Of a DNA stretch of 64,000 nt, positions 10,266-21,511 are shown piece after piece. Made by a program: the position numbers and the translations under genes. How positions within the stretch are numbered: the stretch's first letter is position 1; every line of letters begins with the position of its first letter. The notes under the pieces are model-generated. The model was not told the DNA's origin, made no database searches, and saw nothing but the letters and a program-made list of their open reading frames with translations. The stretch is taken from contig OW203724.1 of assembly GCA_934045075.1 (NCBI GenBank), positions 4,887,473 through 4,951,472 on the forward strand. The letters are read 5' to 3'. This stretch comes from Yponomeuta sedellus. Lineage: Eukaryota; Arthropoda; Insecta; Lepidoptera; Yponomeutidae.

Positions 10266-11739
10266 AGTCTTGTAGAGTTACTCAACTAATTTCATGTTCC
10301 ACAGAGACGCTGGGCGTTGTGACAATATTATCTCAACCCGCCAAGTTGTCTAATCTGCCAAAGTAAGAACGGCTGGTGTGAAGGTTGCAAGGTTACGATG
10401 TCCAGTGACCCGACAGCGGTCGCCTGTAAAGAGAATAAAAATCTTTGTTTCAATCTGGTTTTTAAGCGTTGCAGGCCAGGCGATGACGGGAGCTTTTTTG
10501 TTTTTTTGCCAAAGGCCTATTAAGAGGAGAGGCTGAAAATCGGCCGGCACGAGTGAGGCTGGCAGGTCGGGGGTGCGGGGCGCGGGGTTCAGCCTCCTAT
10601 ATTCCCCTCGCTATTTTCGGCAGCTATATAGCGCGACCAAACAGCGAAGACCTCTTGCAGAGGACCTGCGATCCATTTTACGGCCATCATCCTTAGCGTT
10701 TTTACGTTTACTAAGTTATTCAACGATAACTCAGCTTTATTTTTCTCATGTGCTTATTTGTTGTGCTAAGTGTTTATTTTACTGTCGGCTCTATAAAGGA
10801 CTTTGGAGATGATTAATTACTAGGCGCACAAACCAATCGGATCAGTACCAAATTAGTTTTAAATGTAATTAAATATCGCTATTGTTGGCGACAGACCTTT
10901 TTTTATTGTTTTGACTTTTTGTACATATTATTGTCTTTTTTTACTTGTGTCAGTTTTTAAATTGGGTTCGCTGTCTGTTCTTCTTGTAAAAGTTGTCTTG
11001 AAAATATTATCAAATAAACACGGATTTATAAATAAATAATTAACCTATTATTAAAACAGAAAGGTAGGGATCCATACGGTGCTTAACAGCTATGTTATCA
11101 TAAAGGAAGAGGTATTAATTGCCGTACTATTTTACGTTTAATTAATTCGTAAACTTGAATACGTATTTAAAAATTTAAAGACATTAAAATATAAATAACC
11201 TCCATTCTCTATTAGGGAAGAGGCACAGAAAGAAGAAGAAAATAGAAATAATTTTATAAATAATCAATAGATACTGAATTGTGTATCTCTTCGAAGCACA
11301 TAACATAGTTAATAGTTTGCCTTTTTTCTAAAATACAAGAAGTAAATTTTACTATGCAACAATTTGAAATTTATTTGCTTTTTGGTAAATGAGTCGTCGC
11401 TTTTACTTTGGTTATTCAACGCCATTAAAAATTAGCCCAAAACGAAGGCAAGAAAATAAGGTAACCTGTCAAACAAAACAAAAAATATTTACAGGCTTGA
11501 ACCTCCCAATTCCTTGAATTTAGTTGCTATTTTGTGTGTAATAAAACCGACCCATCACTAATTGTGTTTACTTTTAGATACTTACTCATCAAAAGCACGG
11601 CAAACACCACGAGGAGCAGCAAAAATCGATAGGCATCAGCCCCCAGGCCTCTGCGTCTTCGGGAGGTTACCTCGCCGGCGTTTACGTATAAGCAAAGAGA
11701 GATTTATAATCGTAAAACACAAAGCGAATTTACTTAGGC
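10266..11739. other. No gene recognised
   Basis: About 1.5 kb without a supportable exon. 10350-10640 is GC-richer than its surroundings, but no splice-bounded coding segment is convincing. The remainder is AT-rich. It lies upstream of the Bruno/CELF exon and could include promoter sequence. Confidence 0.4.
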
Positions 11740-12992
11740 GCGGAATATCTTTATGTAGGGCTCTGCCCTGCGTGGCGAGAACCCTCTCGCGGAGCGCCCT
11801 CTCTCCGGCGCGCCCCTTCGCTCGCAGGGCGCGCTCTCTCGGCTAGGGGACTCCCGGAGCTTTAGGTTAGTGGACATGTAGGCATATAGACGGAAACACG
11901 GCAATACTGTTGCCTCATTTACTTCTTGTCGTCTTGTGCTTTTTGTTCGTGCGTCGCGTCATTGTTTATCGTAGTCGTTGTCGTGTCTTTACCTAGACTA
12001 GTGGTTGTCGTCAAGTGTATTAAGGCTCTTCGGTGTAAATATTTACTTTTGGGAACCTGTTTGTTTACGGACGTTGGATTTGTTGGTGTTAGTTGTAAGG
12101 GAAAACAGCGAGTGATCGGTGCCGTTGTGGAAATCTTTCAGTTATGTCGTCGCTGTCGTCGTATTGACAGTGTTTGTGTGGGTCGAATGCAACTGTTGTG
12201 ATTGTGAGCGTTTATGAAAAATAAACAGTGGAAAAATAAAACGAGCGGTGGGTCTGCGACTTGTTTGTAAACAAGGCGGCGTGGCTCCACGCTGTTGACA
12301 CAACAAACACTAAGAACTCACTCTAACATTTTAACAACAATATATATTTCGATTTGATTTTCCAACGAACAAAAAATAACTACTAGCTTTTCATCGGAAA
12401 AAAGTGATAAAAATCGTGAAACTTGTGCCAAAACTATATTTTGATACCGCATAGTTCAATAATAGCAGTCGCTTAAAATTTGATTAATAAACATTGACAA
12501 AAAAATTATTAAACTACAAAATAATACGTAAAGAACATAATTATATATTTTTTAATTGACCGTTGTATAATAGTGAACATTTTATTAATGAAGCACACTT
12601 ATTATTGATTTTGCAATTGTAAATATAGAGGGAAGTGACACGTGTAAAAGCTCGGATCAGTGCAAACAGAGTCACGCGGACAGAGTGGCACAACTGAGCG
12701 ACGCTAGTAGTATAGCGATCGATAATATTACGCATTACTCGACGAGAGAAGCGTCACGCACCGCCCGCGCCCCCCACCGCCGCCGCCCGCCCGCCGCGGG
12801 TTCACCATTCACACTCGAACTTAAGATGTATTGCTCCCCAACTTCGCTCTTACAATGATATTTTAGTACAAAAACTCGCTGCCAAAACACAAACGTACCT
12901 GCCAAAAATAAGTAAGTCTTCACCGCCACGTGTGTTCATTATACAAATTAGAAAAGACTGAGGGAGCTGTGATAGAACCGATAAGCAAAGTC
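11740..12992 (+). promoter_or_regulatory. Candidate promoter and 5' leader of the Bruno/CELF gene
   Basis: Three unusual blocks precede the coding exon. A CpG-dense block lies at about 11758-11850 (GGCGCGCC within it). A GT/CG-rich, stop-rich stretch spans 11920-12210. A second CpG-dense block lies at 12745-12800 (CCGCCGCCGCCCGCCCGCCG). Such GC islands in an otherwise AT-rich insect window are typical of promoters and long 5' leaders. No TATA box or transcription start can be fixed, and an upstream non-coding exon is possible. The limits are approximate. Confidence 0.4.
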
Positions 12993-13374
12993 ATGATTGT
13001 CGGGCCGAACTTGTACAGTATGAACCCGGGGATGTTGGCGCTGGCCGGTTACACGATGCCGGGCCAGCCGCTGGCGCAGCTTGGCGCCGGCAGCGTGCCG
13101 CAGCAGCAGCCCGGCTCGGACGCGATGAGTGTGTCTAGCAGCACGGCGCCGGCGACGCCGGTGCACGCGTCTTACTGCCGGGCGCCGTCGCCGCTGCTGA
13201 CGGCGGCTGAGCGCACCGGGGCCCCGCCCGGCGCCGGCCGGGACGCCGTCAAGCTTTTCGTGGGGCAAATCCCGCGCCACCTCGAGGAGGAAGACTTGAG
13301 ACCCATGTTCGAGGAGTTCGGCAAGATATACGAATTCACCGTGCTGAAAGACAAGCACACCGGAATGCACAAAG
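12993..13374 (+). CDS. bru3: Bruno/CELF RNA-binding protein, first coding exon (RRM1 N-terminal half)
   Basis: The protein is a member of the CELF/Bruno family, nuclear and cytoplasmic RNA-binding regulators of alternative splicing and translation that bind U/G-rich elements. From the ATG at 12993, the first ~80 residues are low-complexity (A/P/S/Q-rich). They are followed by [20 protein letters not shown] and [27 protein letters not shown] is RNP2 of RRM1, and this block is nearly invariant in CELF3-6/Bruno-3 type proteins. The exon ends AAAG and is followed by GTTCGT at 13375, in phase 1, just before the RNP1 segment that must lie on the next exon. A second in-frame ATG at 13020 is an alternative start; upstream in-frame codons lack an ATG. 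The coding sequence is much more GC-rich than the flanks. No second half of RRM1 was found downstream in the window. The family is certain; the Bruno-3 subtype is inferred from sequence resemblance. Confidence 0.85.
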
Positions 13375-14303
13375 GTTCGTAATGAGATGGCGTTGTCAGA
13401 TTATTTATGTAGGCGTTTGCCTTATAAGCGTGAATAGATCATGCGTCATCGGTCTGTGTATTTAGAAGTATACATGTATGTTCAAAGCTTAGTGAAGCGA
13501 TGTGGACCTATAATTTCACACCACAGAGCTGAGCAAATCCCTAACATTAATAACAACGTCGGGCTAAGTCAGAGCGGTATGAAAGTAAAGTTATAATATC
13601 AAGCGGCATAATTTAGTTTTTTTTTGCACAACAGCAGCGTACAAGAAACGTGACCGTTCTATGCATTGATTACGTCCACTCGCTACATAAATACTACATG
13701 GAAAAAAGGCCCGATTCATTTTATAGCGTGCACTCTGTCGTCACACGTGAGGCCTGAATTATAATAACAAAGGATAAGAAAAATGCCGGGCATTGGTCAT
13801 AAAGGCGTCGCCAATTCGTGCGCAATGTGTTGGTCGGACTACACAATGCAACGGCTATTAATCATAGGCGCAAGGACTCCGACCACAAAATAAAGGCTAC
13901 AGAATGGCCGATTTCACATTGGATGATAGCCGAAACGATACGACGTTATCGGGCAGGTTGTTTCATATATTCACTAAGGCCGCTGTGCAAATATTGTGTG
14001 AACATTGTATGACTACCAATCCAACATCGTGCAGCTACGGTTATCGTCCAACGTAAAACCGGTTAAAGCAGCTGTTTGTACTAATTTGTATAAAAAGTAT
14101 TGTGATATCCTTTTCGGCTTTAGTCTGAGATACATAAAGCTATCTTCAATGGTGATAAATTAATTGATTGTGACATCTTTTGTTGACATGGTAGGATGTT
14201 AGTCACGTAAAGTGTCGTGAAGTAGCTATTTCACAACACAGGTTTTATCGCGCGTAGCTAAATCAAGTTACCTATACGATTTCGATGAGTGTAAGTGAAG
14301 GGG
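13375..14303. other. Start of the first intron of the Bruno/CELF gene
   Basis: Begins with the splice donor GTTCGT. No further exon or named repeat is seen in this 930 bp. Confidence 0.5.
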
Positions 14304-14677
14304 AGCGCTCATGGCCTAGCCGAAACGAGTTATTGGAATTAATCACTTGAGTTAAGCAACTACAGGTGCGGTCAGGTGCAGGATGGATGACCGTCCCGTG
14401 ACTACCGCTAGTGGCATTCTTTCCGAGCGCTTCCGTGCTTCGCAATGCAAGTTAAGCCGTTGGTGCCGGCTGTCATGTAATGGCAGTGGTTAAAAAATGT
14501 CAAAGACCTTATGGGCGGCTTGATAACTTCTGACAGTAAGGCCCGCCATTGTCTTACAATACTCTACAAACCCGGACTTGGCCCCCGTGGTGGAGTATGA
14601 ACTAACCGTTCAGCAATGCAGGCTGAGACCCGTGCCCTAGCAGTGAGGACACACAAGGGTTGATATTGATATCGAAT
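14304..14677 (+). mobile_element. 5S rRNA-derived SINE, full-length
   Basis: Complete plus-strand copy. The head is GCTCATGGCCTAGCCGAAAC. The 5S-like part is GAGTTAAGCAACTACAGGTG, then CGGTCAGGTGCAGGATGGAT and GACCGTCCCGTGACTACCGC. The middle is GCCGGCTGTCATGTAATGGC. The tail is CCCGTGGTGGAGTATG and ACACACAAGGGTTGATAT. Confidence 0.85.
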
Positions 14678-15270
14678 TGAAGGGAATCTCAGTGCTACCG
14701 TGTAGCTTTCATCAATGTTTCCCAAGAACACTTTCGTAAGTACTACACATTACTTGTTCAGCTTAATGTCTACTTAATACTTCTGTTACAACAGGCTTCT
14801 GCTATCCAGGCGACCGCCAACTTAACAATTTGTCATTCCTTGCACCAAACAGAAAAGTTTGCTTTGCCCTTTCACTTTTTGTTCCAATGTAATAGTTTTC
14901 ACGAACAACCAAATTGCAACGGTTTCACGCGACGGTGTGCGAATTTCAGTTTAATACCAGAGCACGCTCAGTGGTGTATGAGCAGGATTAACAGAAATTA
15001 CGGGGCATTTTGACGGCAATTTCATTAATAACCGTATAATGAGTTGTAAGTTTTAAAACTGCAGCACAAAAGGAATAGAATAATTTATTTGTCTCATAAA
15101 AATCATGCAATTTAATTCTTAAATTTGAATTATGCTACGTGCAGTTATCGCAAAGCAAATAGTAGCATATTTTGCTACTCCAGGCGTGATCCACTGCTTC
15201 TTGTACATCCGGCAAAAGTATACAGATGGACTAGCAACAAAAAAGTTTATACCTAATTAAAACAGTTTTG
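14678..15270. other. No gene recognised
   Basis: Intronic-type AT-rich sequence; nothing assignable. Confidence 0.45.
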
Positions 15271-15331
15271 GAGGGGAGGGCTATGTCCAGCAGTGGACTA
15301 CATAATGTGGCCTCAAGAAGAAGAAGAAAAC
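15271..15331 (+). mobile_element. RTE-associated 3' tail fragment
   Basis: GGGGAGGGCTATGTCCAGCA, GTGGACTACATAATG and a GAAGAAGAAG tail: the last 60 bp of the tail family seen more fully at 30598, 34086 and 55120. Confidence 0.7.
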
Positions 15332-15512
15332 AGTTTTGTTTGTTTGCATATTAAAGATCATGATGATATAAGACAAAATATACATTATGGTCTAGAAATT
15401 TACTAAAGTTCTTTATACTTAATATTCATAATAGCTTTCACACAATATATATATAAATATATTTATTTATACGAAAACAAACAGTCTTACAAAAACATTA
15501 ACAATTGTCTTA

Positions 15513-16250
15513 AGGCCTGGCCAAACCAACGCGTCCAGCTTGCGTCCGTGGTGGCGTGCGCGGTAGCGATCAGTTGTTGCGTACGAACTTGTAGCGACGT
15601 GTTCACATCGAGGCGTCCTGTGTTTGGCCGCGGCGTCCCGGTGCAGCGTCTGCACGCAGCGGTGGCGATCAGATCGCGCTTGTTACATAAGGACGCTGCA
15701 CGCAGCTATTTTTGTTGAAAAAAACTGTGTTTTTTAGTTTTTAATGTATTCATGATGGTACCAGAAGTAATTATAAATGAGGTTCACAAATATCCATTGT
15801 TATATGATACGTCTCAGTTTGATTAAAAGAATACGAGAAAAACATTCTATAGTAAATGAAAAATCGCTTTTCATCTTTACCTAATTGCCAGTGCAAGGTA
15901 TGGAATTCACATTCCCTTTCTCTGGTTTTACTGTGTACCCATACTCTTGTTCTTCTGAAAAAAAAAACATACCTAATGAGACATTAGCTTACAATTGACG
16001 TTTACTAGAATTACCGTGATTGTGTTGTACTTATCTTTCTTGTTCCTCTTCATCTTCAATGAGAGCAGCCAAAAGTAAAACTTCTTTAATTTCACTTTCT
16101 GTATCAGAGAGCATTATAGTTAATGACGTGACTCCAGCCTGGTGAACGCAAGAACAAACGCGACAGTGTGAACAACTTTTGCACGCGTAGTTATCGCCAC
16201 CGCGCACGCCAATGCGGACGCGACCTGGACGCCTTGGTTTGGCCTGGCCT
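15513..16250 (-). mobile_element. PIF/Harbinger-type MITE with TTA duplications
   Basis: Terminal inverted repeats AGGCCTGGCCAAACC (left) and GGTTTGGCCTGGCCT (right) are flanked on both sides by TTA (15510-15512 and 16251-16253), the target duplication of PIF/Harbinger transposons. The imperfect subterminal arms are CpG-rich (GGCGTGCGCGGT on both sides). On the minus strand near 16070-16115 a short open frame reads MLSDTESEIKEVLLLAALIE followed by DEEEQE. This acidic start resembles Harbinger transposase N-termini. The element is 738 bp and cannot encode a full transposase. Confidence 0.75.
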
Positions 16251-16497
16251 TTATAAAGAAATAGACCTATAGTTTTCCGAATTTACAATTTTTTAAAACA
16301 AATAATAACTATATTTTTAAATTCCTGAAAAAGTAACCTGCAAGACTAACCAAAATAAAGCAACAAAATCGCTTGTCCTCGTCCGAAGCTACGATACTTT
16401 AAGAAGGTTGAAAGAGCACTATCCTACTCTATCGTAACATTGAGCCCTATATTTATATTTTATTTATTTATATCTATGTATTTTTATGCTGGATGCG

Positions 16498-16590
16498 GCA
16501 AGCTGAAGACAGGGCGCTATGGCGCTCATTAGGGGAGGGCTATGTCCAGCAGTGTAGACTACATAATATAGCCTGTAAAGGAAAGGAAAA
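16498..16590 (+). mobile_element. RTE-associated 3' tail fragment
   Basis: GCGCTATGGCGCTCATTAGG, then GGAGGGCTATGTCCAGCAGT: the same tail family as at 15271, with a few more upstream bases. Confidence 0.7.
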
Positions 16591-17120
16591 GGATGTATTT
16601 TTTAGATATCTAATTTATACAGTTTATATTGTGGACATATAGTTTTATAACCGTTTTTTACTGATTCTCCTATTTTATAAGGTTTGGTGGAAGAAATCTC
16701 TTACAGAGATAAGCTCGCTGTTGAACATGTTTATTTCTAATTTCATATGTGCAATAAAGTAAAATTAATGTGTAGATACGTTAAGTTATGGTAACATCAC
16801 ATACATGGAAAAACACCTAGATAGAAGCCATTTGTAGAAATTAATTATGGGTGGCCTTCAATTGGAATGAAATCCGCGACCGCAAACGTGTTAACAGTTA
16901 GACCAACGAGGTTCAAATACTTAACGTCTTAGTGTTGTTAATTTCAAGATCAGGAGTAATCAGGTTAAACAATAGAGCATGTTTTTTGCCATATTCTGAT
17001 TATTCATCCAGGATCCTTCAGCATTTTTGTAAGCGCTAAAGGATTTCGCTTGAAATTTTTTATCTTTAATTTTGTCAGTATTTTCATTTCAAAAGATAAA
17101 AGTTTATTTGACCAACTGGC
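16591..17120. other. No gene recognised; one repeat fragment
   Basis: 16680-16735 (GGTTTGGTGGAAGAAATCTC, TTACAGAGATAAGCTC) is a fragment of a dispersed 3' tail also seen near 43712-43755. The rest is unassigned. Confidence 0.45.
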
Positions 17121-17123
17121 CAG

Positions 17124-17428
17124 AGTGCTTAGTGCGAGTTTTTTAACTACTCGATCGCGTTAACGTAAACTCATATTTCTATGGCATCGAGGAAGCGCCA
17201 CCTAGCGACGAGTATGGAAATTAAAATTGCTGAGTGCGAGTTGTAATGGTTCACGTTGAGAAGTGAACACGTTTACCAGCCAAAACACGAATAAACGCGA
17301 GTGCGAGTTGTACTGTGACAGCGTTTTGCCAGTTCGAACGGTTAACTTACTCATACTCACTACTCAATGCTCGATTAACGCGGTAGTAAAGTTATTCGAT
17401 TGGATCTGTCAAACTCGCACTAAGCACT
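17124..17428 (+). mobile_element. 305-bp MITE, copy 1
   Basis: Inverted ends AGTGCTTAGTGCGAGTTT and AAACTCGCACTAAGCACT. It is flanked by CAG on both sides (17121-17123, 17429-17431). A copy of identical length with few differences lies at 44528-44832. No coding sequence. The superfamily is unassigned; a 3-bp CWG target is suggested by the flanks of both copies. Confidence 0.85.
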
Positions 17429-17786
17429 CAGAACGTATGCAGTTGCAGTTAATACACAAAATATCTCGTTTGCAACAATTAGCAAGATAACTTTATAAAA
17501 AAAAAGGTACAACGTTGCCTTTGTTTAATCAACAAGTCCAGGAAATACAGGAAATTCAAATATGTACAGAAGAATAGTATCGCATGTTACCTAGGACCTA
17601 TTTACGCTTTTCTATCGTCGTTTCTCCACCAGTACTAGCCAGCAGAACGGGTTAGACCCGAGAAGTTTCTCAAAAATAGAATACACAACAAGGAAATTCA
17701 GGAGCAACCTTTAGTCACGACATAGAGACGTAGAAATGGGTAGTACATGCGGGAAGCACAACCAGAAGATGCCTCACTCCACGGGA

Positions 17787-18540
17787 TGAAGCGCTCGTGC
17801 GTTAGGGGAACCGAGTGATTGGAATCAATCACTTAAACAACAACATTCGCGGTCAAGTACTGAATGAGAAACGGTGGTACCTCAGTGGGTAGAACCATGG
17901 ACTGGCAAGCGAGAGCCTCAGGTTCGATCCCGAGTGCGGGCATGTACCAATGACTTTGTTTAATTTCAAAGTTACGTACATTTGCTAATTTGTAGTCGCA
18001 ATGCCACACGCTAACGGTGAAGGAAAACATCGTGAGGAAACCCGCGGCTTGGTTGGCTCCGTACGTATTGACTAGTCGAATATTTTCTGTGGGCTAGGCT
18101 GTCTAAGCTGTCAGGATGATATAGGTGGGGCAAGCCTACACCATCTATAAAACCATGTCTCAGGCACTACAGCATTCGGGCGGCCCCTTCACCCAACTAG
18201 TGTGAGTGAAGATGCCACTGGACGCTGTATAAATCATCTCATTGGGTAGATGCAAAAAAGGCCAATATATACTGAATGAGTGACTTTCCCGTGACTACCA
18301 TTAGAGGCATTTTTTCCGTGCGCTTCTGTGCTTAGCAAGGCACGCTAAGCCGTTGTTGCCGGCTGACATGCAAAGGCAGTCATTGAGCGTCATGAGGTCC
18401 AAAGAGCGGCTTTATAACTTCTGACAGTAAGGCCCGCCATTGTCTTGCAAACCTCCCCCAACCCGGCCTTGGCTCCCGTGGTAGAGTATGTCCCATGTAT
18501 GAGACCAGTGCCCCAGCAGTGGGGACATACAAAGGGTGGA
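17787..18540 (+). mobile_element. 5S-derived SINE interrupted by a family A SINE
   Basis: The host SINE is split: its head (GAACCGAGTGATTGGAATCA, GCGGTCAAGTACTGAATGAG) ends at 17868 and it resumes at 18270 (TACTGAATGAGTGAC), running to the family tail GGGGACATACAAAGGG. The 11-bp word TACTGAATGAG at 17858-17868 and 18270-18280 is the target-site duplication of the inserted SINE. Confidence 0.9.
17869..18269 (+). mobile_element. SINE family A (tRNA-derived), intact nested copy
   Basis: A 401-bp insertion. The head has box A-like ACCTCAGTGGGTAGAACC and box B GGTTCGATCCC. The body includes ACATCGTGAGGAAACCCGCG, GGCTTGGTTGGCTCCGTACG and CTAAGCTGTCAGGATGATAT. It ends TGTATAAATCATCTCATTGG, then AGATGCAAAAAAGGCCAATA. 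It is bounded by an 11-bp duplication of the host 5S-derived SINE, so both ends of the family are defined here. Confidence 0.9.
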
Positions 18541-19284
18541 TATCAACAACAACCAACCCAACAAACAGAATGTAAATTATTTACGTTGAAATAAAATTGA
18601 TTTTATCATTTATGTTTATCATAACTACATATGTAATTTTTTATGTAGGTATATTGTTATTAATATAAGTAGTGTATAATATTTAGTATACATTTGCAGC
18701 AACTACCCGTTTCTTATTTTCTTCAGCAACTTTCCGTCATAAGGTTGTCTGGACGACATTGGTTTTAGCAATAAGGCTCCCGATTGTTCTCTGTATCTTT
18801 ACATGTTATCTTATTAATAATATATCTTAAGAATATTATAATTTTAAGAGTCTGTGAAGATGGTTGGATGATTGTTATCGTACCGTATAGATAAAAAAAG
18901 AATTGAAGCATGGGGTTACGTTTGCGGTGTCAGATAGTAATATAATAAATCTGAAAGTTTGAGAACATGGAAGTGGGATACTCAATTACGTAATAATACG
19001 GCTGGACAAAGTTACAAGAAACTTGGCGTACAGATAGACAAGAACTGAATTGAGAAATATTATTATGATACTTGATGTTCCGGTATGGCGTTCCCGTGGG
19101 ACAATATTTTATTGTTAGCGTAACCTTTTAGCAACCCAAACTCTAAGATATTTATGTATATTGCATTGCCGTGGTAACAAGAATCGAATAGAATCAGATT
19201 CTGTGGCGGTACGGAGTTCATCAGGACAGCTAGTAAGATATCGCATATTTTCTAAAATGTAAAAAAGGCTTTTACATTATATTC
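18541..19284. other. No gene recognised
   Basis: AT-rich spacer. A fragment at 18735-18850 (GTCATAAGGTTGTCTGG, AATAAGGCTCCCG) belongs weakly to the GGTTGTCTGGAAGAGAT tail family. Confidence 0.4.
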
Positions 19285-19735
19285 TTTTTAATGCACTAAC
19301 CCGTGCTAAGAACAATTTTAAAAACCTGTTTAGAGGCTAAAAATTCCACCCATGCCGGGACTCAAACCCGCGACCTCTGGCTAACCGTGCCAGCGCTCTG
19401 CCAACTGAGCTAATGGGCGACTCACCGGCATCAGTGAAATTTCGAACCTCTTTACAATACTCTCTATATTACGTACAGGCAGCAATATCTGGCTTTTTCA
19501 TGTTTTACTTTATTTACTAACCAACACACGATAAGATATAAGAGAATATTCTTTATTGTACAGTGGAAAAAAAAACCTATATAAAATTGAGTCGCCCATT
19601 GGCTCAATTGGTGGAGCGCTGGCACGGATAGCCAGAGGTTGCCGGCATGGGTGAAATTTTTAGCCTCTAAATAGGTTTTTAAATTTGTTCCTTAGCACGG
19701 GTTAGTGCATTAAAATAAAAATAGTATAATCATGT
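19285..19735. mobile_element. tRNA-derived repeat family T, head-to-head foldback
   Basis: A minus-strand unit (19293-19465) and a plus-strand unit (19590-19735) of one family face each other. Each has the outer arm TAAAAACCTATTTAGAGGCT (or complement) and a tRNA-like part with box A TGGCTCAATTGG and box B GGTTCGAATCC-type sequence. The extreme ends carry TTAATGCACTAACCCGTGCT and its complement. Box B is partly deleted in the right unit. Confidence 0.8.
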
Positions 19736-19995
19736 GGGTACAGTGATATCGTTCCGATGTTAAAACCTAACTGCAAAGTAGATAGTCGGGGCTGTAAGTA
19801 ATGCAATTTGCTTAAGTCAGATGTCGCTGCCTGTACGTAATACAGAGAATAGTGTAAAGAGGTTCGAAATTTCACTGATGCCGTGAGTCGCCCATTGGCT
19901 CAATTGGTGGAGCGCTGGCACGAATAGCCAGAGGTTGCGGGTTCGAGTACCGGCATGGGTGAAAATTTTTAGCCTCTAAATAGGTTTCTATATAA
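19736..19995 (+). mobile_element. Family T, plus-strand copy
   Basis: The leader GTGATATCGTTCCGATG, then GTCGCTGCCTGTACGTAATA and GGTTCGAAATTTCACTGATG, precedes the tRNA-like core (CGCCCATTGGCTCAATTGGT, GGTTGCGGGTTCGAGTACCG) and the end TTTTTAGCCTCTAAATAGG. The tRNA-like part therefore lies in the 3' half, not at the 5' end as in ordinary SINEs. Confidence 0.8.
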
Positions 19996-20484
19996 ACTAT
20001 TTCAACTGGTAACCTTATTGGTAAAAGTGATTTCTTCCAGACAACTTTACGATGGAAAGGTTGCTGAAAGAAAATTAAAAAGTGCGTTGGCCAGTGCAAA
20101 ATTTAATACTGACACATATTTATGCCTAATAATAATACACTTACATACTTTTACTCAAATAAACTTATAATTATAAACATACATATATGTTATAATAAAA
20201 TTCAACATGAGACAAGAAAAGTAATAACACCTTCACACAAGAGAACCGTGTGAAGGTATTATTACTTATTAATGATTAAAGTAATTAATATAATTAAATA
20301 AAGTCCACGAACCTTGCTTTTAAAGACACCATATTAATTTACTATTATCATTGAATTTATCACTAGATTGCTTGCGTAACTCGTTTTGTTAGACACAAGG
20401 TCTAGCTGAATTTTTTGATTACCCCTGCCAAGAGTCGTTAAGGCATGAAAAGGTGTAGTTATTACAGTTTTTAGTAGGCAAAAC

Positions 20485-20880
20485 GTAAATACCTTAATTC
20501 CAGACGTTTTGGTAGCGTTGCAATTGCCGTGGTCATTGCTACGCTAAAGTGACGAGTGTTGGAGAGAAGTTTAAATGATAAGCCTTCTTCCGATGAAAAC
20601 CGATTTCTTTGACTCACGAAATTATGGAAACACACGCACCGCGCGCGCATCGCAGTTGCACTAGAAAAAGACAGTGTTGCCAACAATATTCTTATGTTAT
20701 TCCCTAACAGCGAGTACAGTCAATTATTGTGGGTAGTCACTTTTAGTTTTTTTGCAGCGGGCTCACACACAACACTCACTACGTCCGCGGACAGGTCCGG
20801 TGGTTAGGCGTGCGATTTGACTTAGCACTGGGTTCCACGTAAATGAAAGCTTGAAACCATCCTCCCTGTTGCAATTCTTT
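20485..20880 (-). mobile_element. Penelope-like fragment, diverged
   Basis: Shares blocks with 55660-55960: CCTTAATTCCAGACGTTTTG, GCGAGTACAGTCAATTATTG, CTACGTCCGCGGACAGGTCC and CTTAGCACTGGGTTCCACGT. The last corresponds on the minus strand to W(N)PVLS of Penelope-like C-termini. The copy carries an unrelated insert at about 20555-20700 and stops. Confidence 0.5.
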
Positions 20881-21300
20881 GTTTATTAATTTCAATCGGA
20901 CCCTTTTAATATATAACTAATCTCATGTTGTTCTACGAGGTTACCTGTAAGTGGTGTTATATGAATGGGTACGTGAGTTCAAAGCCTACGAGTGTTCGGT
21001 GGTGTGCGCCTGGCGCGAAATAAACCTTGAAAAATGCTCAACACGTTTTCTGCTCAGTCGAATGTAAATTATTACCCACACAGCCATGCACGTGTTTACA
21101 TACTTACATGGAGGCAGATTGTATAAACAAATTAATAAAACGTTTCAATTTCTCTCTTCACCTAGAGTTTAGAGAATTAAAGAAATCCAATCTTTAGTAT
21201 TATTAAGGAGTAGTATATTAACATACTTAAATTTTTTTACTTTCTTGCGAATGATATTTAATACATACCTGAGATATAAAATGATATATAATTTGTATGT
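20881..21300. other. No gene recognised
   Basis: AT-rich spacer; nothing assignable. Confidence 0.45.
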
Positions 21301-21510
21301 ACGACGACCTCTGTGGCGCAGCGGTAGCGCATCTGCCTACCACGCGAGAGGTCCCGGGTTCGAACCCCGGCTGGGGACAAAAAATAAAACCCCAGGTCTT
21401 GGATGTTTACATGTTTGTGATGTCGCTGTTTCTGGTTCCCACGACACAGGGTATCTTAGTGTGAGGCCAGAAGCAATGTATGGGCCAGTATATAATGTTA
21501 TGTTATATCA
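21301..21510 (+). mobile_element. tRNA-Gly-like SINE (family G), full-length
   Basis: The head is CGACCTCTGTGGCGCAGCGG, then TAGCGCATCTGCCTACCACG, with a clean box B GGGTTCGAACCCC and acceptor-like CGGCTGGGGACA. The body is GGATGTTTACATG and CCCACGACACAGGGTATC. The tail is AATGTTATGTTAT. The tRNA part is good enough to fold into a rough cloverleaf, but the downstream body marks it as a SINE. Confidence 0.85.
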
Positions 21511-21511
21511 G

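Noticed and set aside
12948..13372. Minus-strand open frames of 66-140 codons across the Bruno/CELF exon
   Set aside because: Shadow frames of GC-rich plus-strand coding sequence.
21303..21376. Possible functional tRNA-Gly gene
   Set aside because: The same sequence with the same downstream body and TGTTA tail occurs elsewhere, so it is the head of a SINE. The anticodon region does not match a normal glycine tRNA.
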